Source: Paludifilum halophilum (GTDB lineage: Bacteria; Bacillota; Bacilli; Thermoactinomycetales; DSM-45169). Taken from it: a stretch of 64,000 nucleotides of DNA. Below, one piece after another: positions 8,216-17,169 of this stretch. The notes beneath the pieces are model-generated. The model saw nothing but the letters and a program-made list of their open reading frames with translations. It was not told the DNA's origin and made no database searches. Each line of letters opens with the position of its first letter. Within the stretch, counting starts at the first letter, position 1. The translations under genes were made by a program, and so were the position numbers. The stretch covers positions 186,001 through 250,000 of the forward strand of contig NZ_NOWF01000004.1 in NCBI RefSeq assembly GCF_002245355.1, in the 5' to 3' direction.

Positions 8216-10765
8216 ATGCTAAATCTTTTGCGTAAGGTGTTACCCGATTCGAATGAACGCCAACTGAAAAAGTGCTACAAAACCGCAGACCGGATCGAAG
8301 CATTGGAGGCGGAGATCTCAGCCCTTTCCGACGAGGAACTCGCCGGTAAAACGGATACATTCCGGAAACGGCTGAAGGAAGGGGAGAGTCTGGACGATCT
8401 CCTGCCGGAAGCCTTCGCTGTGGTCCGGGAAACAGCGAAGCGGGTCCTGGGGATGCGCCACTTTTATGTGCAACTGGTCGGAGGTATCGTGTTGCATAAC
8501 GGCGATATTGCGGAAATGAAAACCGGTGAAGGGAAAACACTGGTTTCCACCTTGCCGGCCTATCTGAACGCCTTGTCCGGCGAAGGGGTTCATATCGTGA
8601 CGGTTAATGACTACCTGGCCCGCCGGGATCGGGAATGGATGGGACAGGTATTCGAGTTCCTCGGGTTGACTGTGGGGTTGAATCTGCCGGGAATGAGTCC
8701 GGAAGAAAAGCGGGAAGCTTACCAGGCGGACATCACTTTCGGGACGAACAATGAGTTCGGATTCGACTACCTTCGGGACAACATGGTGCTTTATCCGGAA
8801 AGGATTGTTCAGCGCAAGCTCAACTATGTCCTGGTGGACGAAGTGGACAGTATTTTGATCGACGAGGCGCGGACTCCCCTCATTATCAGCGGTCAAGCCA
8901 ACAAGGCGACGGACCTTTATTACGCCGCGGATAAACTGGTCCGCCGGCTGAAGGAGGAAGAGGACTTTACCGTCGATATCAAAACGAAGAGCGTCACCCT
9001 GACGGAACAAGGTGTCGATAAAGCCGAAGCTTTTATGGGCATCGACAATTTGTACGATGCCAAGAATATCTCGATCAACCACCATATCGAGCAAGCCTTG
9101 AAAGCCCATGTCATTATGAAACGGGACAGTGATTATGTCGTCAACGAAGACGGGGTGGTTATTGTCGACGACTTCACCGGCCGGCTGATGCACGGTCGCC
9201 GCTATAGTGACGGTCTTCACCAAGCGATCGAAGCCAAAGAAGGGTTGCAGGTACAGCGAGAGAGTATGACCCTGGCTACCGTTACCTTGCAAAATTATTT
9301 CCGCCTCTATGAGAAGCGGGGCGGGATGACCGGTACGGCCAAGACGGAGGAGGAGGAGTTCCGCAAGATTTACGGCATGAATGTGGTCTCCATCCCCACT
9401 CACAAGCCGATGATCCGTCAGGATCACTCCGATGTGCTGTATAAAAACGAAGATGCCAAGTTCCGGGCGGTTGTGGAGGAGATCGTCAATCGTCACGCTA
9501 CCGGTCAGCCGATCCTCGTCGGGACGATTTCCATCGAAAAATCGGAAAAGCTGTCCAAGATGTTGAAAAAACGGGGGATTCCCCATCAGGTTTTGAATGC
9601 GAAAAACCATGCCCGGGAGGCGGAAATCATCTCCCAGGCCGGCCAGCGGGGAGCGGTGACCATCGCTACCAACATGGCCGGAAGAGGAACCGACATTGTC
9701 CTCGGTGAGGGTGTGGATGAAGTGGGCGGTCTTCACGTCATCGGAACGGAACGCCATGAGAGCCGACGCATTGACAATCAGCTGCGAGGGCGTTCCGGGC
9801 GTCAGGGAGATCCTGGCTCTTCCCAATTCTATCTCTCCTTTGAGGATGAGCTGATGCGCCGATTTGCCTCCGACCGGGTGCAAGGGATGATGGACAGCCT
9901 GGGGTTGGAAGACGATGTTCCGATTGAGGGACGGATGTTTACCCGGGCCGTGGCCAATGCCCAGAAACGGGTGGAGGGAAATAATTTCGACTCCCGGCGC
10001 TGGGTCCTTCAATACGATGATGTACTCAACCAGCAGCGGGAGATTATCTATAAACAGCGCAGACAGGTACTGATGGGAGACGATCTGAAAGAGTTTGTGC
10101 TCCAGATGGGCAAAGAGCTGATCGAGCGAGGCGTTCAGGCCCATACGGCGGACGAGGATATCCCTGAAGAGTGGGATCTGGAGGCGATTGCCGAATTTGC
10201 GGGGACATCCCTCATGCCGGAGGGCGAAGAGGACGCGGTCACGGAGGATGATCTCAAGGGTCTGGAGCCCGACGAGATGGTGGACCGGATTTATGAAGAA
10301 TTGGTTGAGCAGCTGAATGCCAGGGAAGAAACCGTCGGCTCCGAGCGGTTGCAGGAGTTTATCAAAGTCGTGATCCTGAGAGCCGTCGACCGGAAATGGA
10401 TGGATCATATCGACGCTTTGGATCAGTTGCGCCAGGGGATCCACCTTCGGGCCTACGGACAGACGGATCCTCTGCGGGAGTACCAGTTCGAAGGTTATGA
10501 GATGTTCCAACAGATGGTCCAGGAAATTCAGGAGGAAGTTGTACGCTATGTGATGAAATCGACGGTGGAGGAGAACGTCGAACGGGAGGAAGTAGCGACC
10601 GCCAAAACCGCCTCCAGCGGCGGTTCGCCCCATCAGGACCAGGAGGCGTCCAAGAGACAGCCGATCCGCCGGACGGAAAAGGTGGGACGGAACCAACCTT
10701 GCCCCTGCGGAAGCGGAAAGAAATATAAACACTGTTGCGGAAGTGCTTCCGCCCAGACCGGGTGA
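8216..10765 (+). CDS. secA: Preprotein translocase ATPase SecA
   Basis: SecA drives secretory proteins through SecYEG using ATP. The 849-aa protein has Walker [10 protein letters not shown] (~residue 101), DEAD-like [22 protein letters not shown], the preprotein cross-linking domain, NBD2 motifs [11 protein letters not shown] and [13 protein letters not shown], and the C-terminal zinc-binding tail [14 protein letters not shown], which binds SecB-like partners or phospholipid. Length is normal. The TGA-following region leads directly into prfB. Confidence 0.97.
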   Translation: MLNLLRKVLPDSNERQLKKCYKTADRIEALEAEISALSDEELAGKTDTFRKRLKEGESLDDLLPEAFAVVRETAKRVLGMRHFYVQLVGGIVLHNGDIAEMKTGEGKTLVSTLPAYLNALSGEGVHIVTVNDYLARRDREWMGQVFEFLGLTVGLNLPGMSPEEKREAYQADITFGTNNEFGFDYLRDNMVLYPERIVQRKLNYVLVDEVDSILIDEARTPLIISGQANKATDLYYAADKLVRRLKEEEDFTVDIKTKSVTLTEQGVDKAEAFMGIDNLYDAKNISINHHIEQALKAHVIMKRDSDYVVNEDGVVIVDDFTGRLMHGRRYSDGLHQAIEAKEGLQVQRESMTLATVTLQNYFRLYEKRGGMTGTAKTEEEEFRKIYGMNVVSIPTHKPMIRQDHSDVLYKNEDAKFRAVVEEIVNRHATGQPILVGTISIEKSEKLSKMLKKRGIPHQVLNAKNHAREAEIISQAGQRGAVTIATNMAGRGTDIVLGEGVDEVGGLHVIGTERHESRRIDNQLRGRSGRQGDPGSSQFYLSFEDELMRRFASDRVQGMMDSLGLEDDVPIEGRMFTRAVANAQKRVEGNNFDSRRWVLQYDDVLNQQREIIYKQRRQVLMGDDLKEFVLQMGKELIERGVQAHTADEDIPEEWDLEAIAEFAGTSLMPEGEEDAVTEDDLKGLEPDEMVDRIYEELVEQLNAREETVGSERLQEFIKVVILRAVDRKWMDHIDALDQLRQGIHLRAYGQTDPLREYQFEGYEMFQQMVQEIQEEVVRYVMKSTVEENVEREEVATAKTASSGGSPHQDQEASKRQPIRRTEKVGRNQPCPCGSGKKYKHCCGSASAQTG

Positions 10766-10893
10766 ACCCGGCTCTCGAGGAAATACAGTCCCGTTTCGGT
10801 TTCATTCGAAGGGTCCTGAACCGTTTGTTTTTTGCCGCGGAATTTGGTACCCTTCCCCACGTATATGAATGAAGAAAGAAGGAGTAATGATCG

Positions 10894-12022
10894 ATGACTT
10901 TAAATGAGATTCGTCAGCAATTGACCACTTCAGCCGAACGTTTGGCGGACATCAGGGGGTCTCTTTGACCTCGATCAGAAAAAAGCGAGAATTGCTGAAC
11001 TGGAACAGGAGATGACCTCTCCTGATTTCTGGGATCAACCATCCGAGGCACAAAAGGTGATCGATGAAAATAACCGCCTGAAATCGACAGTGGAGCGCAT
11101 CTCCGAATTGGAGGAGATCCACGAAGAGGTTCAGGTGATGGCGGAATTGATCGCTGAAGAAGGGGATGAATCTCTGCTCGCGGAGGCGGAGCAGGAGTTG
11201 GAATCCTTCAAGGAAAAACTGGATGACTTCGAGCTTTCCTTGATGTTAAGTGAACCCTACGACAAAAACAACGCGATCCTGGAGCTCCACCCCGGCGCAG
11301 GCGGTACCGAATCCCAGGACTGGGCCCAGATCCTGCTGCGGATGTATACTCGCTGGGCGGAACAACAGGGCTATAAGGTGGAAACCCTGGATTACCTCCC
11401 CGGTGAGGAAGCCGGGGTCAAAAGCGTCACTCTTTTGATCAAAGGGAATAACGCTTATGGTTATCTGAAAGCGGAAAAAGGGATTCACCGCCTGGTTCGG
11501 ATCTCTCCCTTCGATGCTTCCGGACGTCGTCACACGTCCTTCGTCTCCGCCGAAGTAATGCCGGAAATTGAGGATGACGTGGATGTCAATATCCGGACCG
11601 AGGATTTGAAAATCGACACCTACCGCTCCAGCGGTGCCGGCGGTCAGCATGTCAACACGACGGATTCGGCGGTACGGATCACTCACCTGCCCACGGGGGT
11701 CGTTGTAACCTGCCAGTCGGAACGCTCACAGATTAAAAACCGGGAGCGGGCGATGAAAATTCTGCGCGCCCGCCTGCTGGAGAAACAGCTGGAGGAGCAG
11801 AAAAAGGAGCTGGCTGAATTGAAAGGGGAACAACGGGAAATCGGATGGGGCAATCAGATTCGCTCCTACGTTTTCCACCCCTACAGCATGGTGAAAGACC
11901 ACCGAACCCAGGTCGAGGTTGGCAATGTGCAGGCTGTGATCGACGGCGCACTCAATCGATTCATCGAGGCCTACCTGCGCCAGCAGGTGCAAGTGGATGA
12001 GTCAGCGAACCATCGTGGATAG
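10894..12022 (+). CDS. prfB: Peptide chain release factor 2, with programmed +1 frameshift
   Basis: RF2 releases peptides at UGA and UAA. The gene is in two frames: ATG 10894 to codon 24 (CTT at 10963-10965), then an in-frame TGA at 10966-10968; reading resumes in the +1 frame at GAC 10967. The shift site is the classical one: an internal AGGGGG Shine-Dalgarno-like element, then CTT-TGA-C. Full product is about 375 aa with the SPF anticodon tripeptide (RISPFDASG) and the catalytic GGQ motif ([11 protein letters not shown]). This is autoregulation known for prfB: low RF2 lets ribosomes pause at UGA and slip. It is not a pseudogene. AAGGAG lies upstream of the ATG. Confidence 0.96.
10952..10970 (+). 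promoter_or_regulatory. prfB: Programmed frameshift signal of prfB
   Basis: AGGGGG followed by TCTCTTTGAC: the SD-like element lies three bases before the slippery CTT-T preceding UGA, as in RF2 genes of many bacteria. Confidence 0.95.
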
Positions 12023-12042
12023 TTGATCTTAGGAAATCGTTA

Positions 12043-12078
12043 AACCCAGTGATCCTCAGTTAAGGGTGCTGGGTTTTC
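12043..12078 (+). terminator. Probable terminator after prfB
   Basis: AACCCAG/CTGGGTT stem with a longish loop and TTTT; it is weaker than the other terminators of the window. Confidence 0.6.
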
Positions 12079-12192
12079 CTTTTATCGGATGATCCGTGGG
12101 TGCTTTCGGGCGTGTCCGATCATGAACGATCACGGGGTGCAGGAGCATTTTCCGACTTCGCGCCGGGTTGCCCTTCCATGTTCAGACACGCT

Positions 12193-12331
12193 CTAGAAGC
12201 GTTGTGAAAAAGCTCCTGTTCGGGCGGGTGGGGTTCCACACGGAGTGCCTTTGGCTCGTCAGAACAACGAAACGGAGTGTGGAACCCCACCCCGACCCAC
12301 CAAGGATGTGCTAAAATCACAACGCTTCTAG
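12193..12331. repeat. MITE-like palindromic element, family A copy 2 (139 bp)
   Basis: Perfect terminal inverted repeat CTAGAAGCGTTGTGA ... TCACAACGCTTCTAG, with the same interior palindrome and the same 139-bp length as the copy at 1559-1697. The outer four bases are CTAG here and TTAA there, so they look like target duplications rather than element sequence. Its right-hand CTAG contains the TAG stop codon of the minus-strand ywqG gene. The rest of the 300-base gap between prfB and ywqG shows only the prfB terminator. Confidence 0.87.
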
Positions 12332-13122
12332 TGACTCTGCATCACCAGCCAGGACCGATCAAACCGTTTTTTCCGCAGATCTTCCCGGGCAATGCAGAAA
12401 TAAAGCATCCCGAGGTCTCCCCATATCATTCCCATCTCTTCGTCGGAGTCGACTTGCAGCAGGAGGACCCAATCATCCGACGGATTCCCGGAATTGGCTT
12501 TGCATTCTTTAAAAACGTCCCCCTCCATTTGGAAGGGATCACCGAAGGCCTGATGATAGCCGGACTCCCGCTCTTCCAGCTGATACAGCTGATCCATCAG
12601 GTCGAAGTACACATCGTCCATTCCTTCGATGAATTCCACTTCGGGCAAGGTCTTTTCTACCGAGAGCTTCATTTTTCGCTCCTCGAAGAAGCCTTCCCGG
12701 GGCAGATCTTCCGGAAAAGGGACCGGTCGGAGCCGGGAGGGTTCCGTGTCGATATAAAAGACACTCCAGCCCCCTGGCTCCCCTTTTTCTTCCCAAACTG
12801 GAATATCCATCGCTGTTCCGCAGAAAAAGTAGAGCATTCCCTGGTCCGGCAGGGGACTCGAAAAGCCGGTCTGTTTCAGCTCAGCCAGATTGTACTGGGC
12901 GATAAAACTGAGGGGCCGGCCTTTCCAGCGGGGAAATTCCTCTCCCTCAGGCAGGTCGGGGAATCCACCGAATTTGGAAGTGCCGACGGGCAGGTCATCG
13001 GCCTCCACGGGGGTGATCGCAATGCAGGGGATCAAGGTTTCCAGGATATCCTCTTCCATGTCGGACAAGTCGTTGTCCTTCAGCAGCTTTTTGATCTGGT
13101 TTTCGATCGGAAGTTTTTTCAT
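12328..13122 (-). CDS. ywqG: YwqG-family protein (DUF1963)
   Basis: Member of the DUF1963/YwqG family, whose function is unknown. About 264 aa, with the family's landmarks KFGGFPDLPEGEEFPRWKGRPLSFIAQYNLAEL, GMLYFFCG, and near the end GDLGMLYFCIAREDL. The start ATG at 13122 is chosen because AGGAGG lies 8 bases before it; in-frame ATGs farther upstream fall on or before that RBS. The last bases of the gene lie inside the terminal repeat of the family A element, which supplies the TAG stop. Single gene, transcribed opposite to its neighbours. Confidence 0.85.
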   Translation of the reverse strand: MKKLPIENQIKKLLKDNDLSDMEEDILETLIPCIAITPVEADDLPVGTSKFGGFPDLPEGEEFPRWKGRPLSFIAQYNLAELKQTGFSSPLPDQGMLYFFCGTAMDIPVWEEKGEPGGWSVFYIDTEPSRLRPVPFPEDLPREGFFEERKMKLSVEKTLPEVEFIEGMDDVYFDLMDQLYQLEERESGYHQAFGDPFQMEGDVFKECKANSGNPSDDWVLLLQVDSDEEMGMIWGDLGMLYFCIAREDLRKKRFDRSWLVMQSH

Positions 13123-13444
13123 CAAACGATTCCTCCTCATCCGGTCTACCGTTATGATTCCTTTCCCTAAGAAGACGGTTGCAAACACCGTTCCGGCGAG
13201 ATTTTATCATCTTCGCCTCTCCGGTGTCCTTATCTTTCTGTCGATTTCCTCCTTTTAGCGTTTTTCATGGTCGCGCGAACTTTTGTACCGTACCGGATGA
13301 AAGCACCGGGAAATTGTGTTAAGATCCTTTATAGCAAAGAAGGTGATCCGATTTCGCGGTATCGCGAAAACATACATGGATGACGGTTTTGCAGTGGATC
13401 GAAACAGGATTCGCGGTTCAATCTCACACAGAAGGAGGATGGAT

Positions 13445-14590
13445 ATGAAGCTTCTTTCCATCGAGCCGACTCCCAGTCCGAATTCCATGAAATTAAACGT
13501 GGATGAAAAGGTGTCCAAGGGAGAGACTTACACCCCTGAAAACAGCGGGGATGCACCGGATCCGATCTCTCGGCTGTTGGCCGTGCAAGGGGTTAAAAGT
13601 GCCTTCCGCGTCGCGGACTTCATCGCCCTGGAGAGAAACCCCAAAGTGGATTGGCAGCGGATTTTACCATCGGTGCGGGAGATTTTCGGTGAAGCGTCCG
13701 CTTCCGAAGCGGAACCCGACGGAGCGGAAAACGGTTACTCCCCGGATGAGGCCTTTGGCGAGGTGAAAGTGTTCCTTCAAACCTTTCGCGGACTGCCGAT
13801 CCAGATCAAACTGGATGCCGGCGGAGAAGAGAAACGGGTTCCTCTGCCGGAGCGCTTCACTGAAGCGATCATGAAGGCTCAAAAGGCTTCCGATAACATG
13901 GTGATGGAACGGAAATGGGAAGAACGGGGCGTCCGATACGGCGATCTGAATGAAGTGGGAGAAGAGGTCGCTCAGGAGATTGCCGCCGCTTATGATCAAG
14001 CCCGTCTGGACAGCCTGGTGGAACAAGCTTTTCGGCAGGGTTCCGACGCATCGGCGCCGGAACGGAAAAAGAGTTTTTCGGTCACCCCGGAGATGCTGGA
14101 AGACTCGGATTGGAAAAAGCGTTATGCCGCTTTGGAACAGATGAATCCCACCTTGGAAGATTTGCCTGTGCTTCGCAAAGCGATGGCGGATGATAAGTCT
14201 TCCGTCCGCCGGTTGGCTGTTGCATACTTGGGCGGACTGGAGGACAAGAGGGTGCTCCCGGATCTTCACAAAGCATTGAAGGATCCGTCGGTGACGGTTC
14301 GCCGTACAGCCGGGGATTGCCTGTCCGATTTGGGAGATCCCGCTTCGATCGATCCCATGAAAGAAGCCCTGCGGGATAAGAGCAGACTGGTACGGTGGCG
14401 GGCGGCCATGTTTTTATACGAGACCGGGGACAAATCGGCGATTCCCGCTTTGAAAGCGGCTCAGGATGATCCTGAATTTGAAGTGAGCATGCAGGTAAAA
14501 ATGGCTTTGGAACGAATTGAAAAAGGAGCGGAAGCCGGCGGTTCCGTCTGGCGTCAAATGACCCGCCGTAATCAGTCTCCGGCTGACTAG
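13445..14590 (+). CDS. cvfC: Conserved virulence factor C-like protein: NifU-N-like domain plus HEAT repeats
   Basis: The family (CvfC of Staphylococcus, YpgR of Bacillus) joins an N-terminal Nfu/NifU-N-like scaffold domain (IEPTPSPNSMKLNVDE, residues 1-90) to HEAT-like repeats at the C-terminus (about residues 215-370: LEDKRVLPDLHKALKDPSVTVRRTAGDCLSDLGDP and similar). A link to Fe-S metabolism or oxidant resistance is inferred from the scaffold domain only. The start at ATG 13445 follows AAGGAGG by 6 bases; ATG 13439 overlaps that RBS. Its TAG stop lies inside the CTAG that starts the family B repeat. Confidence 0.82.
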   Translation: MKLLSIEPTPSPNSMKLNVDEKVSKGETYTPENSGDAPDPISRLLAVQGVKSAFRVADFIALERNPKVDWQRILPSVREIFGEASASEAEPDGAENGYSPDEAFGEVKVFLQTFRGLPIQIKLDAGGEEKRVPLPERFTEAIMKAQKASDNMVMERKWEERGVRYGDLNEVGEEVAQEIAAAYDQARLDSLVEQAFRQGSDASAPERKKSFSVTPEMLEDSDWKKRYAALEQMNPTLEDLPVLRKAMADDKSSVRRLAVAYLGGLEDKRVLPDLHKALKDPSVTVRRTAGDCLSDLGDPASIDPMKEALRDKSRLVRWRAAMFLYETGDKSAIPALKAAQDDPEFEVSMQVKMALERIEKGAEAGGSVWRQMTRRNQSPAD

Positions 14591-14733
14591 TGCTCCATCT
14601 GGTAACCAAGTTGGGAGGGTGGTAGGCCAGCGTAGATCCTTTGCGTTTTTTGCAAGAGATCGGAGACGGCCTACCAGCCCGACCACCCCCAGCAAGGGAT
14701 CAAACAGATCAAAGTTTCCTGAAGGGGCACTAG
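14587..14733. repeat. MITE-like palindromic element, family B (147 bp)
   Basis: Starts CTAG-TGCTCC and ends GGGGCA-CTAG; inside are the arms GGTAGGCC and GGCCTACC around a T-run loop. No similarity to family A in the interior, but the same CTAG flanks and size class. It begins exactly at the TAG stop of cvfC. Family A end sequence abuts its right flank. The remaining bases up to the enoyl-CoA hydratase gene hold only that abutting end. Confidence 0.7.
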
Positions 14734-14748
14734 AAGCGTTGTGAAAAA
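14730..14748. repeat. Solo end of a family A element
   Basis: CTAGAAGCGTTGTGAAAAA matches the left terminus of the element at 12193 exactly for 19 bases, but the interior and the right end are missing. It shares its CTAG with the family B element, suggesting nested or successive insertion. Confidence 0.75.
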
Positions 14749-14916
14749 ATCGAGAGCGGTATCCCCGCGGCCGCACCACGAATCGGTTCACGGGATAATC
14801 CCTCCGGAAGGGGAAAAAGGAGCTGTGGCTCTTTTTGTCGAAACAAGTAATGTTTTGGACCGACTGTGAAGTAGGCGGTACTCTCAGTCGGTTGAAAAAA
14901 TCCGGAGGTGATCGAG

Positions 14917-15702
14917 ATGGAATGGAATCATATCTCCGTTGAAAAACAAGAAGGGTGGGCTCTTCTCACCATCCAGCGTCCCGATGTGATGAACGCGCTC
15001 AATCGGGAAACCCTTCGCGAGTTGGGTCAGGCCCTGGACTGGGTGGAAGCGGAAGGGGATATCCATGCCCTGGTTATGACAGGAGCCGGTGATAAGGCGT
15101 TTGTCGCCGGTGCGGACATCAAGGAGTTGCGGCAGGTTCCCTCCTCTGAGGAGGCGGAACGGCTGGCGTCCCGTGGTCAAGCGCTTTTTTCCCGGGTGGA
15201 GGAGCTTCCGATCCCTGTGATTATGGCGATTAACGGATTCGCCCTCGGGGGAGGGTGTGAATTAGCGATGAGCGGTGACATCCTCCTCGCTTCTCAAAAC
15301 GCCAAATTCGGTCAGCCGGAGGTCAACCTGGGAGTCCTTCCGGGTTATGGCGGAACACAGCGTCTGGCTCGTCTGGTGGGTAAATCAACGGCGAAATATC
15401 TGTGCTTAACCGGAGAGATGATAACCGCCGAAGAAGCTTTTCGCCTGGGTTTGGTCCAAAAAGTCTTGCCCTCGGATCAGCTGATGGATGAGGCGAAAAA
15501 GCTGGCCGGCTTACTGGCTTCAAAAGCCCCGAAGGCGATGAATTACATCAAAAAATCGGTCAACCGGGGAGCCGAAGTGGATTTGGCTGCCGGCCTCGAC
15601 TTGGAAGCTTCCTATTTCGGTGTCGTTTTCAATACCCGTGATCGACTGGAGGGGATGGATGCTTTTTTGGAAAAGCGCAAGCCCCGTTTCCAAGGGGAGT
15701 AG
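14917..15702 (+). CDS. Enoyl-CoA hydratase/isomerase family protein
   Basis: Crotonase-fold enzyme that hydrates trans-2-enoyl-CoA in fatty-acid or amino-acid breakdown. The 261-aa protein has the CoA/oxyanion region KAFVAGADIKEL (~60-72), INGFALGGGCELAMSGD (~100) with the catalytic Glu, and QPEVNLGVLPGYGGTQRLARLVG carrying the second catalytic Glu. Both glutamates expected in true hydratases are present. Start ATG 14917 has GGAGGTG 7 bases upstream; GTG 14908 overlaps that RBS. It stands alone with a terminator, so the pathway is not shown by context. Confidence 0.9.
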   Translation: MEWNHISVEKQEGWALLTIQRPDVMNALNRETLRELGQALDWVEAEGDIHALVMTGAGDKAFVAGADIKELRQVPSSEEAERLASRGQALFSRVEELPIPVIMAINGFALGGGCELAMSGDILLASQNAKFGQPEVNLGVLPGYGGTQRLARLVGKSTAKYLCLTGEMITAEEAFRLGLVQKVLPSDQLMDEAKKLAGLLASKAPKAMNYIKKSVNRGAEVDLAAGLDLEASYFGVVFNTRDRLEGMDAFLEKRKPRFQGE

Positions 15703-15704
15703 AG

Positions 15705-15732
15705 AAAAGGCCGATCCCGGGATCGGCCTTTT
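15705..15732 (+). terminator. Terminator after enoyl-CoA hydratase gene
   Basis: AAAAGGCCGATCCC/GGGATCGGCCTTTT is a perfect 14-bp palindromic hairpin ending in a T-run; likely bidirectional. Confidence 0.92.
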
Positions 15733-15884
15733 CTGTTCTTTTGTATGTTGCCAACGAGCCTGGATATGTTGAAGTTTCGGATTGCGGAAAGAAGAACGAA
15801 GGGAAAGTCAAATGGAAGTTGAACAATCCCGAAGGTTGGTCGGTTGCGATTAAGAGGGTGGAGATTTGAGGAGGGATAGGCGAG

Positions 15885-16478
15885 ATGGAAATGTTCATGG
15901 GAATCTCCCCTTTTGTATGGATCGTTCTGGGTGTGTCGGCGGTCGGACTGGTCTTGTTGTTTCTTTTCCTGAATAACCGGCGTAGTCGCGAGGTTGACGA
16001 GATGCAAAAAGCGTTCAGTCAACCCTATCATATGACAGAGGATGAGGACGAGGAGGATCAAGAGGATTCCACCCTTTCCGGCCCGGAAGAGGACCGGCAC
16101 ACGGAAGAAAAAGAAGAGAAGCCGCCGGAGAAACAGGATTCCTCCTTCCGAAAGCCTGACCCGGGGGCGGGAAAAGAGGAGACGGAGGAAGAAGGAAGCG
16201 TTGCCTCCGCTGAAAATGAAAAAAGCAAAGCAGGATCCCTTTCCCATAGGAACGAGTCAGCGGAACCGGAGAAGGAAAGCCGAAAAACAGAGGGTGAGGA
16301 CTCCTCCTTCCGGGATCACTCCGATGCCGAAGCGGCACCGGAGGAGACGGCTGAGAAAGAAACGGCGGCTACCGGGGATATGACCGCCCTCGGCCCTCGA
16401 GGCCAGAGAGGAAAGGGGAAAGCAGCATCCAGTGGGTGGAAGTGGCGGCTCCGAAAATCGGGCCGCGGAAAAGACTGA
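15885..16478 (+). CDS. Hypothetical acidic membrane-anchored protein, 197 aa
   Basis: Unrecognised. Residues 5-28 are a hydrophobic transmembrane helix ending at NNRRSR; the rest is an extremely charged, low-complexity tail (runs such as EDEDEEDQED and EEKEEKPPEK) with no fold signature, finishing in a basic WKWRLRKSGRGKD patch. Topology by positive-inside rule places the tail in the cytoplasm. GAGGAGGGATAGGCGAG supports the start. Such proteins often act as membrane-bound scaffolds, but no function can be assigned. Confidence 0.7.
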   Translation: MEMFMGISPFVWIVLGVSAVGLVLLFLFLNNRRSREVDEMQKAFSQPYHMTEDEDEEDQEDSTLSGPEEDRHTEEKEEKPPEKQDSSFRKPDPGAGKEETEEEGSVASAENEKSKAGSLSHRNESAEPEKESRKTEGEDSSFRDHSDAEAAPEETAEKETAATGDMTALGPRGQRGKGKAASSGWKWRLRKSGRGKD

Positions 16479-16677
16479 CCCTTGGATGAAGGATGGCCGG
16501 ATAAGCACTCGATTGCATATCCGGCATTTTTTCGTGGAAAGTTAACAACCAGAGATTGGATTCATCCGGTATGATTAAAGGACAGCGGAAAAAAAGAATC
16601 ACTTATGGATTTCAAACGATGGGATGATCGGACAGGTCTTTGTCAGACTGAAGATTTTGGTGAGAGGAGGCCCCTTT

Positions 16678-17010
16678 GTGAAAAGCAGGTGTTGGAAGTG
16701 GAGTTGGATCATGATCGTCTCGGTGCTCGCTCTGACCGGTTGCGGTCAGGGTGCGGATCAGGATGATCAGGGGGAGACGCAGGAACAGGCAAGCAGTCCT
16801 GACCAGATTTACAAAAATAATTGTTCCAGCTGCCATGGGCAAAATCTGGAGGGGAGTGTGGGTCCCAGTCTAGAGGAGGTGGGAGCCCAATATTCCAAAA
16901 AAGATATTGAGTTGATCATACAAAACGGTCGGGGACAGATGCCCGCTCAAAATCAGGTATCCAAGGAACAGCGGGCCACTTTGGCCGAATGGTTGGCGGA
17001 AAAAAAGTAA
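16678..17010 (+). CDS. cccB: Lipoprotein c-type cytochrome (c551/CccB type)
   Basis: Small membrane-tethered cytochrome c that carries electrons to terminal oxidases on the outer face of the membrane. From the GTG at 16678 (AGAGGAGG 7 bases before) the protein has 110 aa: a lipoprotein signal with lipobox ALTGC, an acidic spacer, the heme motif CSSCHG and a distal Met ligand in GRGQMPAQ. Length and layout match CccB of Bacillus. A longer frame upstream lacks an RBS. A terminator follows. Confidence 0.85.
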   Translation: MKSRCWKWSWIMIVSVLALTGCGQGADQDDQGETQEQASSPDQIYKNNCSSCHGQNLEGSVGPSLEEVGAQYSKKDIELIIQNGRGQMPAQNQVSKEQRATLAEWLAEKK

Positions 17011-17041
17011 GCCGAAAAAGATGGGATCCGAACCAATCTCC

Positions 17042-17074
17042 GAAGTTGCTGGGTGACAGCAGCTTCTTTTTTTT
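17042..17074 (+). terminator. Terminator between cytochrome gene and arg operon
   Basis: GAAGTTGCTG/CAGCAGCTTC stem (one mismatch) and eight T residues. Confidence 0.92.
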
Positions 17075-17088
17075 GTTCAAAATCAGGA

Positions 17089-17117
17089 TTGAATAATTAT
17101 TATATAGTATGTATAAT
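17089..17117 (+). promoter_or_regulatory. Promoter of the arginine operon, with possible ArgR box
   Basis: TTGAAT and TATAAT are 17 bases apart. The AT-rich TGAATAATTATT sequence overlapping the -35 and the TATGTATAATGATA stretch over the -10 resemble ArgR operators (family consensus built on TGNATWWWWATNCA). The second stretch recurs as TATGTATAATAATA at the argG promoter, which supports common control by arginine. ArgR itself is not in the window. Confidence 0.68.
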
Positions 17118-17169
17118 GATACAAAGATTTCACGGCAGAGATCTTTTTAACGGAAAAGGAGGGAGCACG

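Noticed and set aside
8318-10732. 804-codon open frame on the minus strand opposite secA
   Set aside because: It is the mirror of the secA codon pattern in GC-rich DNA; its sequence is rich in His, Leu and Arg without family signature or RBS.
10966-10968. In-frame TGA in prfB as evidence of a pseudogene
   Set aside because: It is part of the known programmed frameshift with intact SD-like element and slippery codon.
12277-13170. 297-codon plus-strand frame opposite ywqG
   Set aside because: It begins inside the repeat element and mirrors ywqG; the minus-strand frame has the RBS and family motifs.
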